Made by a program: the position numbers and the translations under genes | Notes under the pieces: generated by a model | What the model was told of the DNA's origin: nothing | Seen by the model: only the letters and a program-made list of their open reading frames with translations | Databases searched by the model: none | Origin: Corbicula japonica | Lineage: Eukaryota > Mollusca > Bivalvia > Venerida > Cyrenidae | NCBI GenBank assembly: GCA_038501625.1 | Contig: JAZAYU010001098.1 | Location: 24,685 to 88,684 of the forward strand | DNA: 64,000 bases | Reading direction: 5' to 3' | Part shown: in pieces, positions 12,321 to 27,300 of the stretch | How the letters are laid out: each line of letters begins with the position of its first letter | How positions within the stretch are numbered: position 1 is the first letter of the stretch

Positions 12321-15300
12321 CTGTTATGAGAATATAGAGGATATTTGTTTTTACCAATGTACTATAGAAATGTAAGTGAGATCCTGAATTAGTATTTGAA
12401 AGTGATGATGCCATGTATGAAAATACATAATTCAGCCAATTTCCGGAGTTCACTAGTTAAATATATTTTTATCTTTCATTGGTAAAAACAAATTTTCATT
12501 TATGCTTTTAGTTCATAATTTAATTTGATAGAAAAATGGCATGAAATGGCCATAAAACGTATATGACCTTACATTCATACACAACCCTTTTTTTCCTAGA
12601 AAAGCCTTCTGTGTACTGTAAAATCATTCATTTTTGTTGGGTACTAATTTTATGTCTTTAATTAGCAGATAGTTTCATGAATGTAAACTATAAATAACTA
12701 AAAATATTACATGCTAATGCATTTGAACAAAATTTTGGAAAATAAAGAACCAAGAATTAATGAATCTACAAAAAATGCAGTTTTACCAAAAGCCAAGATA
12801 ATGTATTCCCCCATGAAAATAAATGCATTCACAGTTGTTACATTATTTAAGCTGATAATCTATTATAATAGCTGATAAGCAATGCACACTGACCAGTATA
12901 TAAACACCTATTGGTTTCTATGTACACATCACTCTTCCATAGTAAATCTAGTAAACAAGATTACTTAACCCTTTCTTACATAGACACACCTTTACTGCAT
13001 GGGCGAACAGTTTAGATCCAGATCAGCCGGCACATGCGTTTCATCTGGTGAGGATCTAAACTGTTCCCTTTTTGATTTGTTACGTTATTTCTGACCAAAA
13101 TGTGATCTGTGCAGATCCTGATCAGACAGCACAGATGTTTAGCTAATCTGGATCTACACTGGTCACACATGTGTAAAAATGCTTATATATGGAGGAAAGG
13201 GTTAAATCTTCTCTCAAAAAACAAAGTGTCAGGGGTGGGATCTGGGATATTACCTGTTGTTGTCCAATGAAGCGAGCTCTCTGGAACTGCTGCATCATAT
13301 TGGTGTTTGGAGGTTGCTGCATGTTGAACATAGGAATTGTCTGGGGACCAGTCTACAATATACACAATTATTAATTAACTAAAATAATATTGACACAATA
13401 TGTACAATTCAGTCCACCTTATATGGGCTGCACTCAATTCATATGAAATCTCAACTGGTCCAATACGAGACAACCTGGGCCAATACAGGTGTTACTGGGC
13501 CAATATGAGATTGCACGATTCTGATTGGATAATGATATGAATTGAATCACTTCCTTTTAAAAATAAAAATGCCGCCATTTTGGAATTTCTAAGTCAATTT
13601 TTTAATGGATTAAAATGGTAATAGATAGTATGACTTTGGGCACAAGAGGTGCAGTTCCGCAAAGCGGCAGAGGATAAGTCTATGTTGCTGATTTTGGTGA
13701 TACAGTGATTTTTTTATGCCAAATATTGGGAGAAATAGGGCCCCATTCCCCCCTCAAAATAGTATATATTTTTCCACCACATCGGATAAAAAATTCCCCC
13801 TTTGCCAAAGTCTGTTACAGACCGTACTGAGTCGGGATATGTTTAATGGATTCCCCACTGATAGACAATACAGTGACAAGAATAACTGATAAAATTGCAG
13901 AGGGAGAAAGAGACATTTCACTGTAGACCACTGACTTTCTTTGAATTAATAAATTTGTGAACACTTTGTTTTGTATTTTGTTGTGTTTGACAGGCAGCAA
14001 GTATATTCCAAATATTCCCCCTTTCCTTTGTTCGCGTCGCAATTTTCCCCTCCAAAGGGCTGCGACCCCCTTCCTCCAAAAGTGAAAAAAAACACTGTGA
14101 TCTCTTTTTGTGTAATAAAATCTTTGAGTTTATCTAGTTTATCGCTAGTACAACAATAACACGTATGTCTGCAGCAAGAATTCTTGCAACTAAAAACTGT
14201 GAATTTTAAGGGATTACTCTTGATTTGAGCAAGTTTATTCAGCATGACTTTGCAAAAAGGATCAAAGCTTATTTTGGGTAACTTACAGACGTGTTAAATT
14301 GAGTATTACATGCGTTAGTCAAGGATGGAATGAGCCTGAAAAGTAAACTTATTCTGGATATATTTTGATAATAACTAAATTAAGACTGGATGAACTAGAG
14401 AGTTGGCTGCCACAGCGTGTAGTAATGTTCAGGTTGTTTTTGTATTCAAAACAAAACAACCTGCATATCTGCATATCCTTGGTAGCTAATACCAGCCAGG
14501 TCACTACTGTAGACCGATTGAAGTTTGAAAGACATTTGAATCTGAGTTGACACTTCATCTCTTCAGGCCAGTAAATTAGCAATTTTAAAGTCTAGAACTA
14601 TGAATATTGTGTTAATTAATAAAATTGTCATAAGTCAAGTGAATACATATTGGCCTTGTTATTGGGCCTTGGGCTTTCATATTAGACCTCAGTCTCGGGC
14701 CAATATGACTACCCTTGGTCCAATAACAAGACCAATATGAATTCACTTGATTAATAACATTATAATATATAACAAGATCAAGCGTCAAAGATCATAAAAT
14801 TAATATGTAAACCATTCAAATCTCAAGTATTTGATTTGCTGAAATGATGACTGTTTGCCATTTCAGTCGTCATTTCAGCCAATCAGATGCTAGAGATTTG
14901 AGGCTGGTCTCCAATCTTAAGTTTTATGATCTTGGGCATAGATTATTCCCTTTACCCCTTGGGGATATGGCTGTTATTCCTTGGATGAAACGTGTAGATC
15001 AAGATCAGCCAGCTCATCTGTGCCATCTTATCAGGATCTGCTAAAGCTTGACACACTTTAAACAATCTAAATGGTTTCTATACCCTCATGATTATGATAA
15101 AACCAGAAGTGTCACCAATACTGGTTTTGACTTGGGTGGAAGTCGATCAAAAAAATTGAATGATATTCAGAAGTAGCAAAAATACTTTTTAAAGCAGACG
15201 GTCCACTGGCGCTTGACCAGCCGCCCCACCCCCTGACAACCCTTACTAATACGCCCTTTTTGTAAAAATGTTGTCAAGTCACTTATATTATTCCATTCTA

Positions 15301-18300
15301 TTAAAATATGGGAAAATACACCATCAAAATCGTATTCTTAAAAAAAAATATTTTTCTATATATATAATTGAATAATGGTCAGGAATGGCTTCAGACCCTA
15401 GCCCCGTTCGAGAGGCTGTTTGTCCTACAATACTGTGGGTTCCAGCCTGACAGCTGTTTGGTTCAACGCAAGAGGGTATGGTCTAACAGTAAATGTCAAA
15501 AAGTCTCACCAAAAGCTCGAAATACGCGTAATATTCAACATTTAACGGCCTCCGAAATGCAGGTTATTTTTTCATAGATTCTTCTCCACCGTGCGACTTC
15601 CGGAAATCCCAGACGCTATTATTAGGAGCGTTCTGACTGGTCAATCGATTTGTGTGCAAAGTATTTCCCGGATTACGTCAATAGTTCTACCAATCAGAAC
15701 GCTCCGACCAAAAGCGTCGGGGATTTCCGGAAGTCGCACAAGGGTGAAGAATCTATGAAAAATTAACCTGCAATTCGGAGGCCGTTTTTTGTTGAATATT
15801 ACGCGTATTTCGAGCCTTTGGTGAGAATTTTTTACATTAACTGTTAGATCTGTCCCTGTTGCGTTGAACCAAACAGCTGTCAGGCTGGAACCCACAGTAT
15901 TGTAGGAGAAACAGCCTCTCGAACGGGGCTAGGGTCTGGAGCCGTTCCCGACCATTATTCAATTATATACATAGAAATATAAAAAAATTTAAGAATACGA
16001 TTTTGACGGTGTATTTTCGCATATTTTAATAGAATGGAATAATATTAGTGACTTGACAACATTTTTACAAAAAAGGGCAGATTAGTAAGGGTTGGCAGGG
16101 GGTGGGGCGGCTGGTCAAGCGCCAGTGAGACGGTCCAAGGAAATTTAAAAAAGCACAGCAGTTTTGCCGAAAAGGCGGTCAAATTATCAATATGGGACAG
16201 CAAAATCCCTAGCCCCAGATCCTAATGAGACCACTGAAAATGATTCACAATGTACAATACTGATGCTTAAAACTTATTAGGTATATATTTCAACTCTTTC
16301 ATTATTGAGAGGTTTGACCCCTGCCCTTCTTCAGTCTTATTTTTGCTGCAAGCCAACATCTTTTTCACAACATACAGTCAAGCAGGAAATTCAATAGTAA
16401 AATTGAGGTCATTTACCCTGTCATGAATTTATGGAAAACAGAACCAGACAATACCTGTCTAATATTCTGCATGGCAGCGGAGGTCATCGGTGTGGAAAAT
16501 TTTGGGCTAACACCTGGACGAGATTCCCCACGTTCCTCTTCTTTACGTTGCATAGCTGCGTTCAGGTTCTCCTGGAGTCGCCGTAAATGATCAATATCCT
16601 GTAGAAACATGACACCACTTATCATACAAGTATATCAAACATAGGACATAAACATAACTAAATCAGGAAACCAGTCTCAAATATCAAGCATCTGATTGGC
16701 TGAAATGGTGACTGCTCCCCATTTCAGCCAATCTGATGCTTGAGATTTGAGACTGGTCTCCAATCTCAGTTTTATGATCTTATGGCCCATGATCTATTTT
16801 GATATTCACGAATATTGTTTGCTGGTTCTGTAGTGATTGGGGCCAATCATTGAGGGGCGGGGGGGTTTAACTTTGTTTAACCCTTTAATCCATACATTTT
16901 GATTTGCCAACTGATCTGGATCTACAATGTTTGCACCTGCGTAAAAACTCATAAGTATTACTAATAATAGATCCAGATCAGCTGGCAAATCAAAATATGA
17001 ACATTTAAGACATCAGACAGCTCAGATGCAAAGCTCCAGTATTAATCTTTTACTTCATAGATTAGACTTTTGTGGCATGGGTTGAACAGTGTAGATAAAG
17101 ATCAGCCGGCAATTCCCTGCCATCTGATCATGACCTACACTTTTGGCTTTAAAATTATTTCTGACAAAGAATTACAAATTGCAACCTTATCAAATGGACA
17201 TGCTGGCTGATCTGGATCTACACTGATCACAAATGGAGTAAAAACATGTAAATTTGGAGTAAAGATTTGACTGTAATACTTACACTAGAAGAAGAGGATG
17301 AAACAGGTATTGAGGTAGATGGATTCAGGATGGGTCCTATGGAGACAGGAATACTGACTGGTGACTGGCTCACCGACTGACTCTGGGAACCTGCTGACAA
17401 AAGGCAGAAAACTAAACATTACTGTGTGTTACTTAGGGGATAAAGCTATTATACATGAGCAAAAAGTGTACATCCAGATCAGCCAGCACATCTGTGCCAT
17501 TTGATTAGGATCTACACTGTTAGTGTTTTATTCATTTGGTTAATTCTGAATAGAGTAGATCCAGATCAGACAGCACAGATTTGCCATCTCATCAGGATCT
17601 ACACAAGACGGACATGCAAACCTGTATCTATGGAATACAGGTTTAACACATAACTTCTTGGTATATTGCATATCCCATGTAGAAAATGTACTTTGAAAAT
17701 GGGGAGAGATTTTTATTGTGACTGAAGGATATTTGGTCCCCCAGAAAGTCAATTTATGTATTTTTTCAATTTACATAAAAGGCCTCTTATCTCACAGCAA
17801 TCGAGGTCTTCAAAAGAAGGCGACTCCCACCTTACCAGTGGGGACTTCGAAAGTATGTGCTTTACAAGCCACCTTCTACCTGCCATCAGTGTTATTTCTC
17901 ACCATTTTGGAATGGGGCTAGTGGACTTTTGAACTGGGAACAATGCATTGTTTTTTGTTGTTTTTGTTTTTCTACTTATAAATATTTCAAAAAGTCTTTA
18001 AAATGAATAAAATCTGATAGCTTTGTCTGTTTTATAGCAAAAACATTGAATAATCCTCACAAAAATACTTTGAGCTCATCAGATCTTGTTAATGTCATTT
18101 TTTTCTTATAATATTTTCTAAGGTGACAAATGCTCTCACCTGTACTACTGGATGTGCTAGTATTGCTATTCTTGTCTTTGTTGGTCTGTAGACATGAGTG
18201 CATGTGCTGTGGCCAATGGTTCTGTTGACAGGGGTAGTCGCAGTAACTTGTGTTCCAACAGCAGTAAAATATTGCCTCCTTACCGCAGTGGGCGCACTGA

Positions 18301-21300
18301 AAAGTACACCAATTTTCATCTAAACTATACTTCTATACATAAGACTAGATGGGTGTTCAGTTGAAAGCTTGAGTCTCACTCACATACATTGTCAGAATAT
18401 CTAAGTCATTAGAAAAACTATTTGAAATATTAAGAAATAGCATACATAGAGGATATTTGTTTTTACCAGTGTAAGATAGAAATATATTTCACCGAGTGAG
18501 CTCCGGAATTGGTATTTTCACGAGTGGCGAAGCCACGAGTGAAAATACATAATTCCAGAGTTCACGAGTGAAATATATTTCTATCTTACACTGGTAAAAA
18601 CAAATTTTCTTTTTATTTTATGCTTTTAGTTCAAACTTTGTGTGAATAAGACAGAAACATTGCATGAAATGGCGCCAAAACGTTTGTCTTCAACGTGACG
18701 TCATGACGTCATATGACCAAACTTGAGTCCGATTTCTAAACGTTCTCATTCGGAATGTTATGTGCGTTTGGGTACCAACGTCAAAAACAGTGAAAATAAA
18801 AATGATATTCCACTGTTTGAAAACAGTGAGATACCACTTTTATTTCACCGGGAAAATTCTATATTTCACTGGAAAGCATAAAATAAATGTAGTTATTGCC
18901 ACCTAAACTTTTGTTACAAAAGTACAAGAAAGGGGAATTATTCTGTGATATGTGACCTTGACCTACAGATTTTGGTTTCAACAAAACTCGGTTTTCATAA
19001 GCACTATTATTCAAAAGTCTGATGAAGAAATATTAGGAAATGGCTAATGTTAATGTGAGAAAACAAAAGTACAACAAGGGCAAAACTGTGTCAAATGTTA
19101 TCTAGGCCTTATAATTTTGGCTTTAAAACAACCCCATTGTCATGGATGTCTTACATTGAAAATTTGATGAAGAAATATTAAGAAATGGCAAAGTTATAAA
19201 ACGGACATTTCATTTAGTTATTCTTACCCACTGCTTTTTCTTTGTTTCCTTTATAGCCAGCTCTTTCTCAGTATTCAGTTTGGCACTAAGACCTTTGAGC
19301 ATCATTTCTTTCTCAGACTCCCAGCCGGCCTTCATCTCGTACAAGGTCAGCTCTAAAACGTAAAAAAACTTGTTAACACTTTACACCATGGGATATGGCT
19401 GTTATCAAATGAGAAAAGAGTGAATATCCTGGCCCTAATATCATGAACAATTTTAGGCTCAAACTCAATTTTCTACTTAACAAATTTATTCAAATTCTGA
19501 GTAAATATTAGTTGATTTATTGGTATACATTACAAAAATCAAATAAAATCTGCCTACAATCATGGAAACTTTCAAATAACATTTCATTTTAGTGAAATAT
19601 TCTAAAATTTATGTTTGAGTTTAATCTCAAATTTCTGAGTTTTTACTAAAACAGATTTTTTATTTTTTTTCCAATATATATTATACAGATAACAATATTT
19701 GAAAACTGCATTTCAAACAAAAATATTATATAAACTTATTTAAGATACTTAATAAAAAATAGTACTTTTTATGTCGTCAGAAATTTAAAATTATTACTTT
19801 GAGTTTGAAATCCAACTCAATCTTTTTGTGATATTGGGGCCAGATCATTCAGTACATCAGGATCTACAGTGATACAGTCTGATTTTGATTCACTAGGTTT
19901 TTCCCTATGAACAAGAGACCAGTGTAGATCTAGATCAGATGGCCTAGTTGTGCCAGCTGATCTATATCTACACTGGTCGCACACACGAAAAAACAACGTA
20001 TTTGGAGTAAAGGATTAATTATGCTTTCCTCACTAAAGTATTTATTCTTCCCCCAAAAAGTATTTCTCCTCCAAAATGGACTACAAGCTACATAAGCAAC
20101 ATTTATGAATGAAATGATCTATTTATACAATCAGGAAATAATACTAGTATTAACTACCACACTGGACATTTTTGGCTTAACCTTTCACTTCATGGAATAT
20201 AGATTTTTATACATGGGCGAACAGTAAAGATCCAGATCAGCCAGCAAATCTTCTGTGCCATCAGATCAGGATCTAAACTGTTTGCTTTTATTTTTTTGGG
20301 TTATTTCTGAAAAGTGGCAACCAGTGTAGATCCAGATTAGATGGAATCGATGTGCTGGCTGATTTAGACCTATATTTAGACCTATATGGTAGCATACACA
20401 ATAAAATAGATTTATATGGAGTAAAAGTTTAAAATTCTGTTAAACAGAGAGCCTGTAAAAACCAAATAGACTATTTGCAGCATTTAACAGACCACTTCAC
20501 AGCTCTGGTCACTATAGACTACAACTTTGTGCAAGTCGATAACCACTATTCATTTACCCTTTAATCCATATGTATGCCTTTATCACATAGGTTACCAGTT
20601 TAGATCCAGATCCATCTGTGCAATATCATTTTAACCATTTCCTGTATAGATACGCATTTTTACGCATGTGCGACCAGTGCAGATCCAGATCAGCCGGCAC
20701 ATCCGTGTCGTCTGATGTGAATCTGCACTGGTCGCATTTTGGTCAGAAATAACCTAATGAATAAAAAAGCGAACAGTTTAGATCCTGATCAGACAGCACG
20801 GATGTGCCGGCTGATCTGGATCTAAACTGTTCGCCCTAGCAATAAAGGTGTGTCTGTACGGGAAAGGGTTAATCTACAATGTTGGCCTCTTGGGCAGAAA
20901 TAACCTAATGAATCTATAAGCAAAAAGTTTAAATCCTGATCACATATGTGCCAGCTGATCTGGATCTAAACTGTTCAGACACCAGTCCTATGGAGTAAGA
21001 GTTTAACAACGCAACATGATAAAAGGATCTCACGGAAGTTATGTTTGAGCTCATTCAGCTCGGCACAGTAGTTCCACTTGGCCTGCGCTAACTGCTCGCT
21101 CAAAATCTCTCGCGTGTTGCCCTCGGACTTTTCTTTCAGGACCTCCGAACACATCTCATCCATCGTCTTCTGTATGGTTTCCAGTAACTGAAATAAACCA
21201 GACAAATCTATTTACTTGCAGTGGTTATTTCCCCTTACAGTAACGGTAGCCAGTGCCACCACGTACATTTTTAACAAAATTTTGTTTTTATTGTTAACAG

Positions 21301-24300
21301 AATTAACTTTTTTTTAATGTTAGCGTGCATCAGCTTTTGTTTTCATCTTAAAATTTAAAAAAAAAATAAATAAAGCTCACAAATAAAAATTATTTCTATG
21401 AATGTTAAAAAATACATTTTTTGTGATTGTCATATAATATTCAATACCGGTATGTGATTCCTTTTCGGCACTTCTGATGGGATTTGTGCCAATGAAATCA
21501 GGCTGATTTTTTTGTGGCCCAAGGGTCATTTTGTCAGGGACTGACTTATATACATGTAATATAATGATACTTCAGTAATGGTACCACATTCTTTCTTAAC
21601 CCTTTCCTTCATAGATACACCTTTATTGTGTGGGTGAAAAGTTTAGAACCTGTTCAGACGGCACAGATGTGCATGCTGTCTGAACAGGATCTAAACTGTT
21701 TGCTTTTTGATTCATTAGGTTATTTCTGACCAAAATCGAATAGTGCAGATCCTGATCAGAAGGCATGGATGTGCCAGCTGATATGGATCTACACTGGTCA
21801 CACATGCCTAAAAATGGGTATATATGGAGGAAAGGGTTAAGAAATGGGTAAAAATTAAACCACAGCAAAGAATAATAATGAAACTACAGTAGACTGGCTC
21901 GGAGCACCTACCTTTTTAGAGAACTTCTCTGCAAGTTTGCTGGCAGACTGAGATTCAGAAACATGGTCTTCCGACCTCATTGGTGGTTTTGAAAAGTTCT
22001 TGTCTGGCAAACAGGAGTTCAAATCTAATTGTTGCTCACTGAAGAAAATAACAGATGGTTAAACTGAGTTGTCTACCCTGTCCCTCCTACCCCACCCAGT
22101 AAGTGCTGCTCAGCCTTTACACGACATATACAGGTTTTATCACGTGTGAAGCTTTCATCAGAAAATAGGGAAGAGGCCCTGGCCTTTCCAATTTTGGAAA
22201 TTTATGCATGATAATTGTTTATTTTGGGGAAAAATTAATTGAAAGATGTGTTCTTGTTTATAAAACTGAATAGTAATAGGTATTTTTAAACTTTAATTTT
22301 TAAGCAATTTACTTTTCAGACTTCAATTTTTAAACACCTCTCGGAGGACTTTTAACCATATTTGGACATCTCACCTAACATTTTGGGAAAAGTCACTGCC
22401 ACAGTTGGGAAAAAATACTTTATTTTTGGATTGGGAAGAGGCCTTTTATAGGCCTCTGTTATATAAGGATGAAAATCCCTGGCTTGAAGGGTTGAACATA
22501 TAACTAAAGTTTTATGATTAATAAATTGTCTCAATTTTCCTTTCTCCCCTACCCACAACACCAATAAAATTCTTAGACAAAATTTATTGCTAGAATGATA
22601 ATTTTGCTAGAATTTTGTAATTACTTAATCATTTACACAAAATGATCATTATTATACAGGTTTTCATCACATGTGTAGACTTTGATGAAATTAACATAAC
22701 CCAAGTTTCATGAAATAGGGGTTTAGAAGTGTTATGGAGCATAAATGGGATTTTGAACCACGGGTAGATGGACAGAAACATTAAAGGCCATTCCTATATT
22801 CCTCCATGCCATGGTCAATTTAAGTGCTTAAAATATTGCTCAGCTAGTAAGCTTTGAATGGCTTCAAAAAATTTCTAACATATAATAACTGTTACCCTAC
22901 TTTGACTGGAAAATGAAGAGCAAGTAAATCTTGTACAGAGTCAGTAGGTTTTAAAGTCTCTAAAGCCAGAATGCTATGGTTACAGTAAACCAAGTGACAC
23001 TAAAAAAAAATTTCAATGCCTGGAGAAAAATTTTACCAGAAATCATCAATAAATCCTATCACCACAGGTCACTCAAGGTCAAGGTCAATCCTAAAAAAAT
23101 TTTGTTCAAGGCAATGAGAAATTTTCTTTTACCTGAAATCATCAATAAATCCTATCACCACAGGTCACTCAAGGTCAAGGTCAATCCTAAAAAAATTTTG
23201 TTCAAGGCAATGAGAAATTTTCTTTTACCTGAAATCATCAATTAATCCAATCATCGGCTCTTCATTTATTTCCATAACATCATCATCCATGACCTCTTCA
23301 TTTTCTTCATCAGCTTGTGATGATTGTGTGTTCTCTGACACCTGTGCCACTTCACAAAGCTCCTTTTCTAGTCTTCCAACAGAATCTCCACTTCCAGTTC
23401 TCTGTTTGATCACAGGACTCTTTACATTGGGTGTAGATGTCGTTTTCACTGAAGATTTAAAACTACTCTCTCCATGTAGTATAGCTACCATTGTTTTTCT
23501 AACTTTATTCTTGTCTTTAGGTGATGGAGTCATTTCATCCGGTATTACTAACCTTTTTTTCCAAGTTTTACCTAAGATTTTTGGACTTGCACTACTAGAA
23601 TCACTACTAATTTCTAGAGTATTATCCTTTTTCTCCGATGATTTTGATTTATTGACTTCTTTGGTTACTTTAGTTCTATTCAATTCAGACTGGTTTACTT
23701 TCCTGGATTCTGAAGTATCTACTGTTTCATCTTCCAGATCTATAACCAGTCTGTCCACATCGGAATCTTCATCCTCTAAAGTTCTTTCCGAGAACATTCC
23801 AGAAACAGGATCTAAAACTTTATCAACAGCACTAACTTCTTTCACAACATCATTTTCTGTAACACAATTAACAATCACTCCTAAAACAGGTTCTGGAGTG
23901 GGCTTCACCATTTCATTCACTACCACTGGTTCCTTTATCTTATCAATATCATTAAGATTAATAACATCTGCTTTTGGTTCTTGGTTCACTTTTGACATTT
24001 CATCAACTTCACTAACATTGGATGCATCCTGTGACTTTGTTTTTGATTGTTGCTCTTGACTTTCAGGTAAAACAAGTTCTTCCTTTTCGTTGCTTTCATT
24101 GATTTCTAGAGGTTTTTCAGATTTATCAACAGCACTTGTTTCCTTAGAGGTAGACAGTTCACCACCTTTCTCCTCAGTTTCTTCGATCTCTTCATGAATT
24201 TCTTTAGTATTATCCTTACTTAAATCCACAGAACTTTTTTCATTTTCATTTCTTTCCTCGACTGTTTCACTTTCAACTTCTACAGACACAGCTTCAGTCT

Positions 24301-27300
24301 CATTTGTGCTCTTATTAACTGTGTCTTGAGGCTTCATAGGTTCAGTACTCACACTTTCATTAAGTTTGTCTTTACTGGATTCTTCTTCCTCATCTTCACT
24401 TCCACTTGATTCATCCTCACTCTCCTCATTATCATCATCGCTACTTTCATCCAGATCACTCAGAGTGGTATCAATTTCTTCCAGTCCATTATTTTCCATT
24501 CCAAGTTTCTCTTTACAAGATTTTATCATGCTTTCCAATTTTTTCCTGTAGGAGTCTTTAGATTCTTTCGCAATATCTTTTAATTCATTTATGAATTCTT
24601 TTTCTTCTTCAGATGTTATTTTCTCATCATCTGCTTTTGGATCTGATTGATCAGGGACACTATCAGTTTTTACTTTTCCTGTACCAACATTTTCAGTGGA
24701 GGCCTGATTGTCACTAGTGCTCTTCTGAAGTTCATTACCACTGTCTTCATTTATCAGTTCATTCAATTTCTTTTCTTCTTCAGAATTCTTTAATACAGCA
24801 CTCTCTTTAACAGACTCTTCACCTTTGGATTCAGTGCCATCATTTGTTCCTTCTTTACCTGCACATTCTGCCCCATCTGAATTTTTATCATTTTCAGGTT
24901 TTAAATCATCTGAAACTTCTGCATTATCTGCATCCAAAGCCTTTAACTTACTCTCCAATTTTTCAATTAAACTGGAACTAACAAATGTTTTCTTTATACC
25001 TTTATCTGAGGTGCCTACTTCAGCTTTTGAAGCTGGAGATTTTTTACTTGACACCGTATCTTTCTTGTCTATTCCAGTACTTTGATTATCAGCTGCAGTA
25101 CCCGTTTTATTATTTCACCTCTTTTTGTTTCAACACTATCAGATTTTATTACACCTGATGACACTGGCTTGCTTTCTTCTTTAACAGTTTCTTCAGAGAT
25201 TTCTTTAATGTGCACATCAGTTGCTTGAACACTGCTTTTACCAGACAAAGGTATTGCAGTCTTTGCCACTTCTGTTGTAATATCTAACTTCTTCAATGAT
25301 ACTAATGCACTGTACTTATTCTTCAGCGCTGAAGCAGTTTTTGTGATGGCCGAACGTCGTATAATGCTCTGCGAACCAGACATACTAGAGTTTATTTTCC
25401 TAGGACTTGTCAAATTTGGTTTTGCTGGACTGTTTTCGCTGGTTGGCCAGTTTGACGAGGGCTTGACAGCTGTGTCTGGTTTTATAGTGAAAGGTTTGTA
25501 AGTGTCTGTCTTATCATAGGGCGTCCTGAATGGTGCATATTCAAAGGTGCCGAACTTTTCCCTGCAAACAAAAATGCATGAACATTTCAATCAGGTCAAA
25601 CTTATCTCACCAAATAATGTTAATCCTTTACTACTTTGAAACTGATCATTTTATTAACCATGCCATCTCTCTCTCTTCTTCTTCTTGGCTGTGTGGGGAT
25701 GCTGTTTTTTCTGAATGTGGCAATTCCTGATCAGCATGTTTTACCTTTTTGGAATACAGCTTATATTGATATTACTCTTTTTATATGACGTTTTGGCCTT
25801 ACGGCCTTTATGAAATTTAACAAATCGCTCAATCTTCTACATCTTGACTACATACATACATATAAATCATCAAATTTAAAGATGATTTATATGTATGTAG
25901 TCAAGATGTAGAAGATTGAGCGATTTGTTAAATTTGATAAAGGCCATAAGGCCGAAACGTCATATAAAAAGAGTGAAATCAACTGTGTTTTATTCTATAT
26001 CCCTTTGGATATTTTAATGATATATTGATATTGCATGGGCAACCCGTGTAGATTCTGATTAGGCTGCATACTGGTGCAGACTGATCAGGATCTACACTGA
26101 TATTAGATCTGTTAGGGTATTTGCTAACAAACTATAAATGAATTTACAGTATACAGGAGATCTTACAGGAATTTAACCACATTTACTGACAAAAAGTTTA
26201 AAGTATATAGGAAATGTTACATGAAGCTACCAAGTTTTACTGACACTAAGGTATTTAGGAAGTATTGCATAAAGCTACCTGAATTTATTGACATTACAAT
26301 CCAAGAAGCTAGATGAAATTTATTGAGATTACAGTTTATGATGCTACCTGAGTTTATTGACATTACATTACATAATGTTACTTGAGTTTATTGAAATTAC
26401 ATGAATATGACCCTACCTGAGTTTACTGACATAACACCTATATGACAATACATAAGTTTATTGAAATTACTGTAAATGAAGCAACCTAAGTTTATCAACA
26501 TTATAGGATATAAAGCCAAAGTTTATTAAAAAGATTTACTTTCATTTTTCTGACTTTGAGCTACCTGAGTTTACTGACTGAAAGCTATCTGAGGTTTATG
26601 ACACTGCAGTACATGAAGCTAGCCGAGTCTATTGTCATGAAGCTACAGAAGTCTGTAGACATACCCGAGTTTATTGTCATGTTGCTAACCGAGAATTGTC
26701 ATGAAGCTACCCCAGTCTGTTGACATACCTGAGTTTATTGACATGAAGATTCAACTCTTCTATTGCCATATCTAGACCATTGTTCTTCTTTCCATGTAGA
26801 GAGGTAGGAATATTCTTAGACAGCAGAAAACACTGTGATACTGGCACCCATGACCTGGAAAACAATTTTACAACAAGATTTCACAGGTACTGTATTATCA
26901 TTTAATTTTGCTAGGACAATTTTTCGCGCAAAACCTGTAAATAACTGATTCGCAGGGGCTTAAATTCGCGCAACTGTATTTTCCTATACAGAAACACTGT
27001 TAAATAGTTTCATTTCGCTGGGGTTGAATTTCCCGCACTTGCCGTAGCGCAAAATACGCGAAAATTAAACCCTTGCGAAATAAAATGATTTAACAGTATA
27101 CAGAACAATGATTACCCAGTAGTGTGGCAAGTTCCTTTGCCATTCATATATTGTGGATCAGAGAATATTACATTTTGAAGGTGTGTAACCAAAAACCCCA
27201 GTATCCATACATGTACAGTCAAACCTGCCTAAGCAGCCACCTGCAAATAGCAACCACCTGTCTAAAACAGTCAGTTTGAACATGTCCTAAACTGACATTT

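Noticed and set aside
15368..15895. Two mirrored ORFs of 69 and 84 codons
   Set aside because: They are the two arms of the 0.9-kb palindrome read on opposite strands.
23289..24059. Long plus-strand ORF (256 codons) rich in Ser, Thr and Phe
   Set aside because: It is the antisense of the acidic ZMYND8 exon; low-complexity codon use leaves the opposite strand open. No splice or similarity support.
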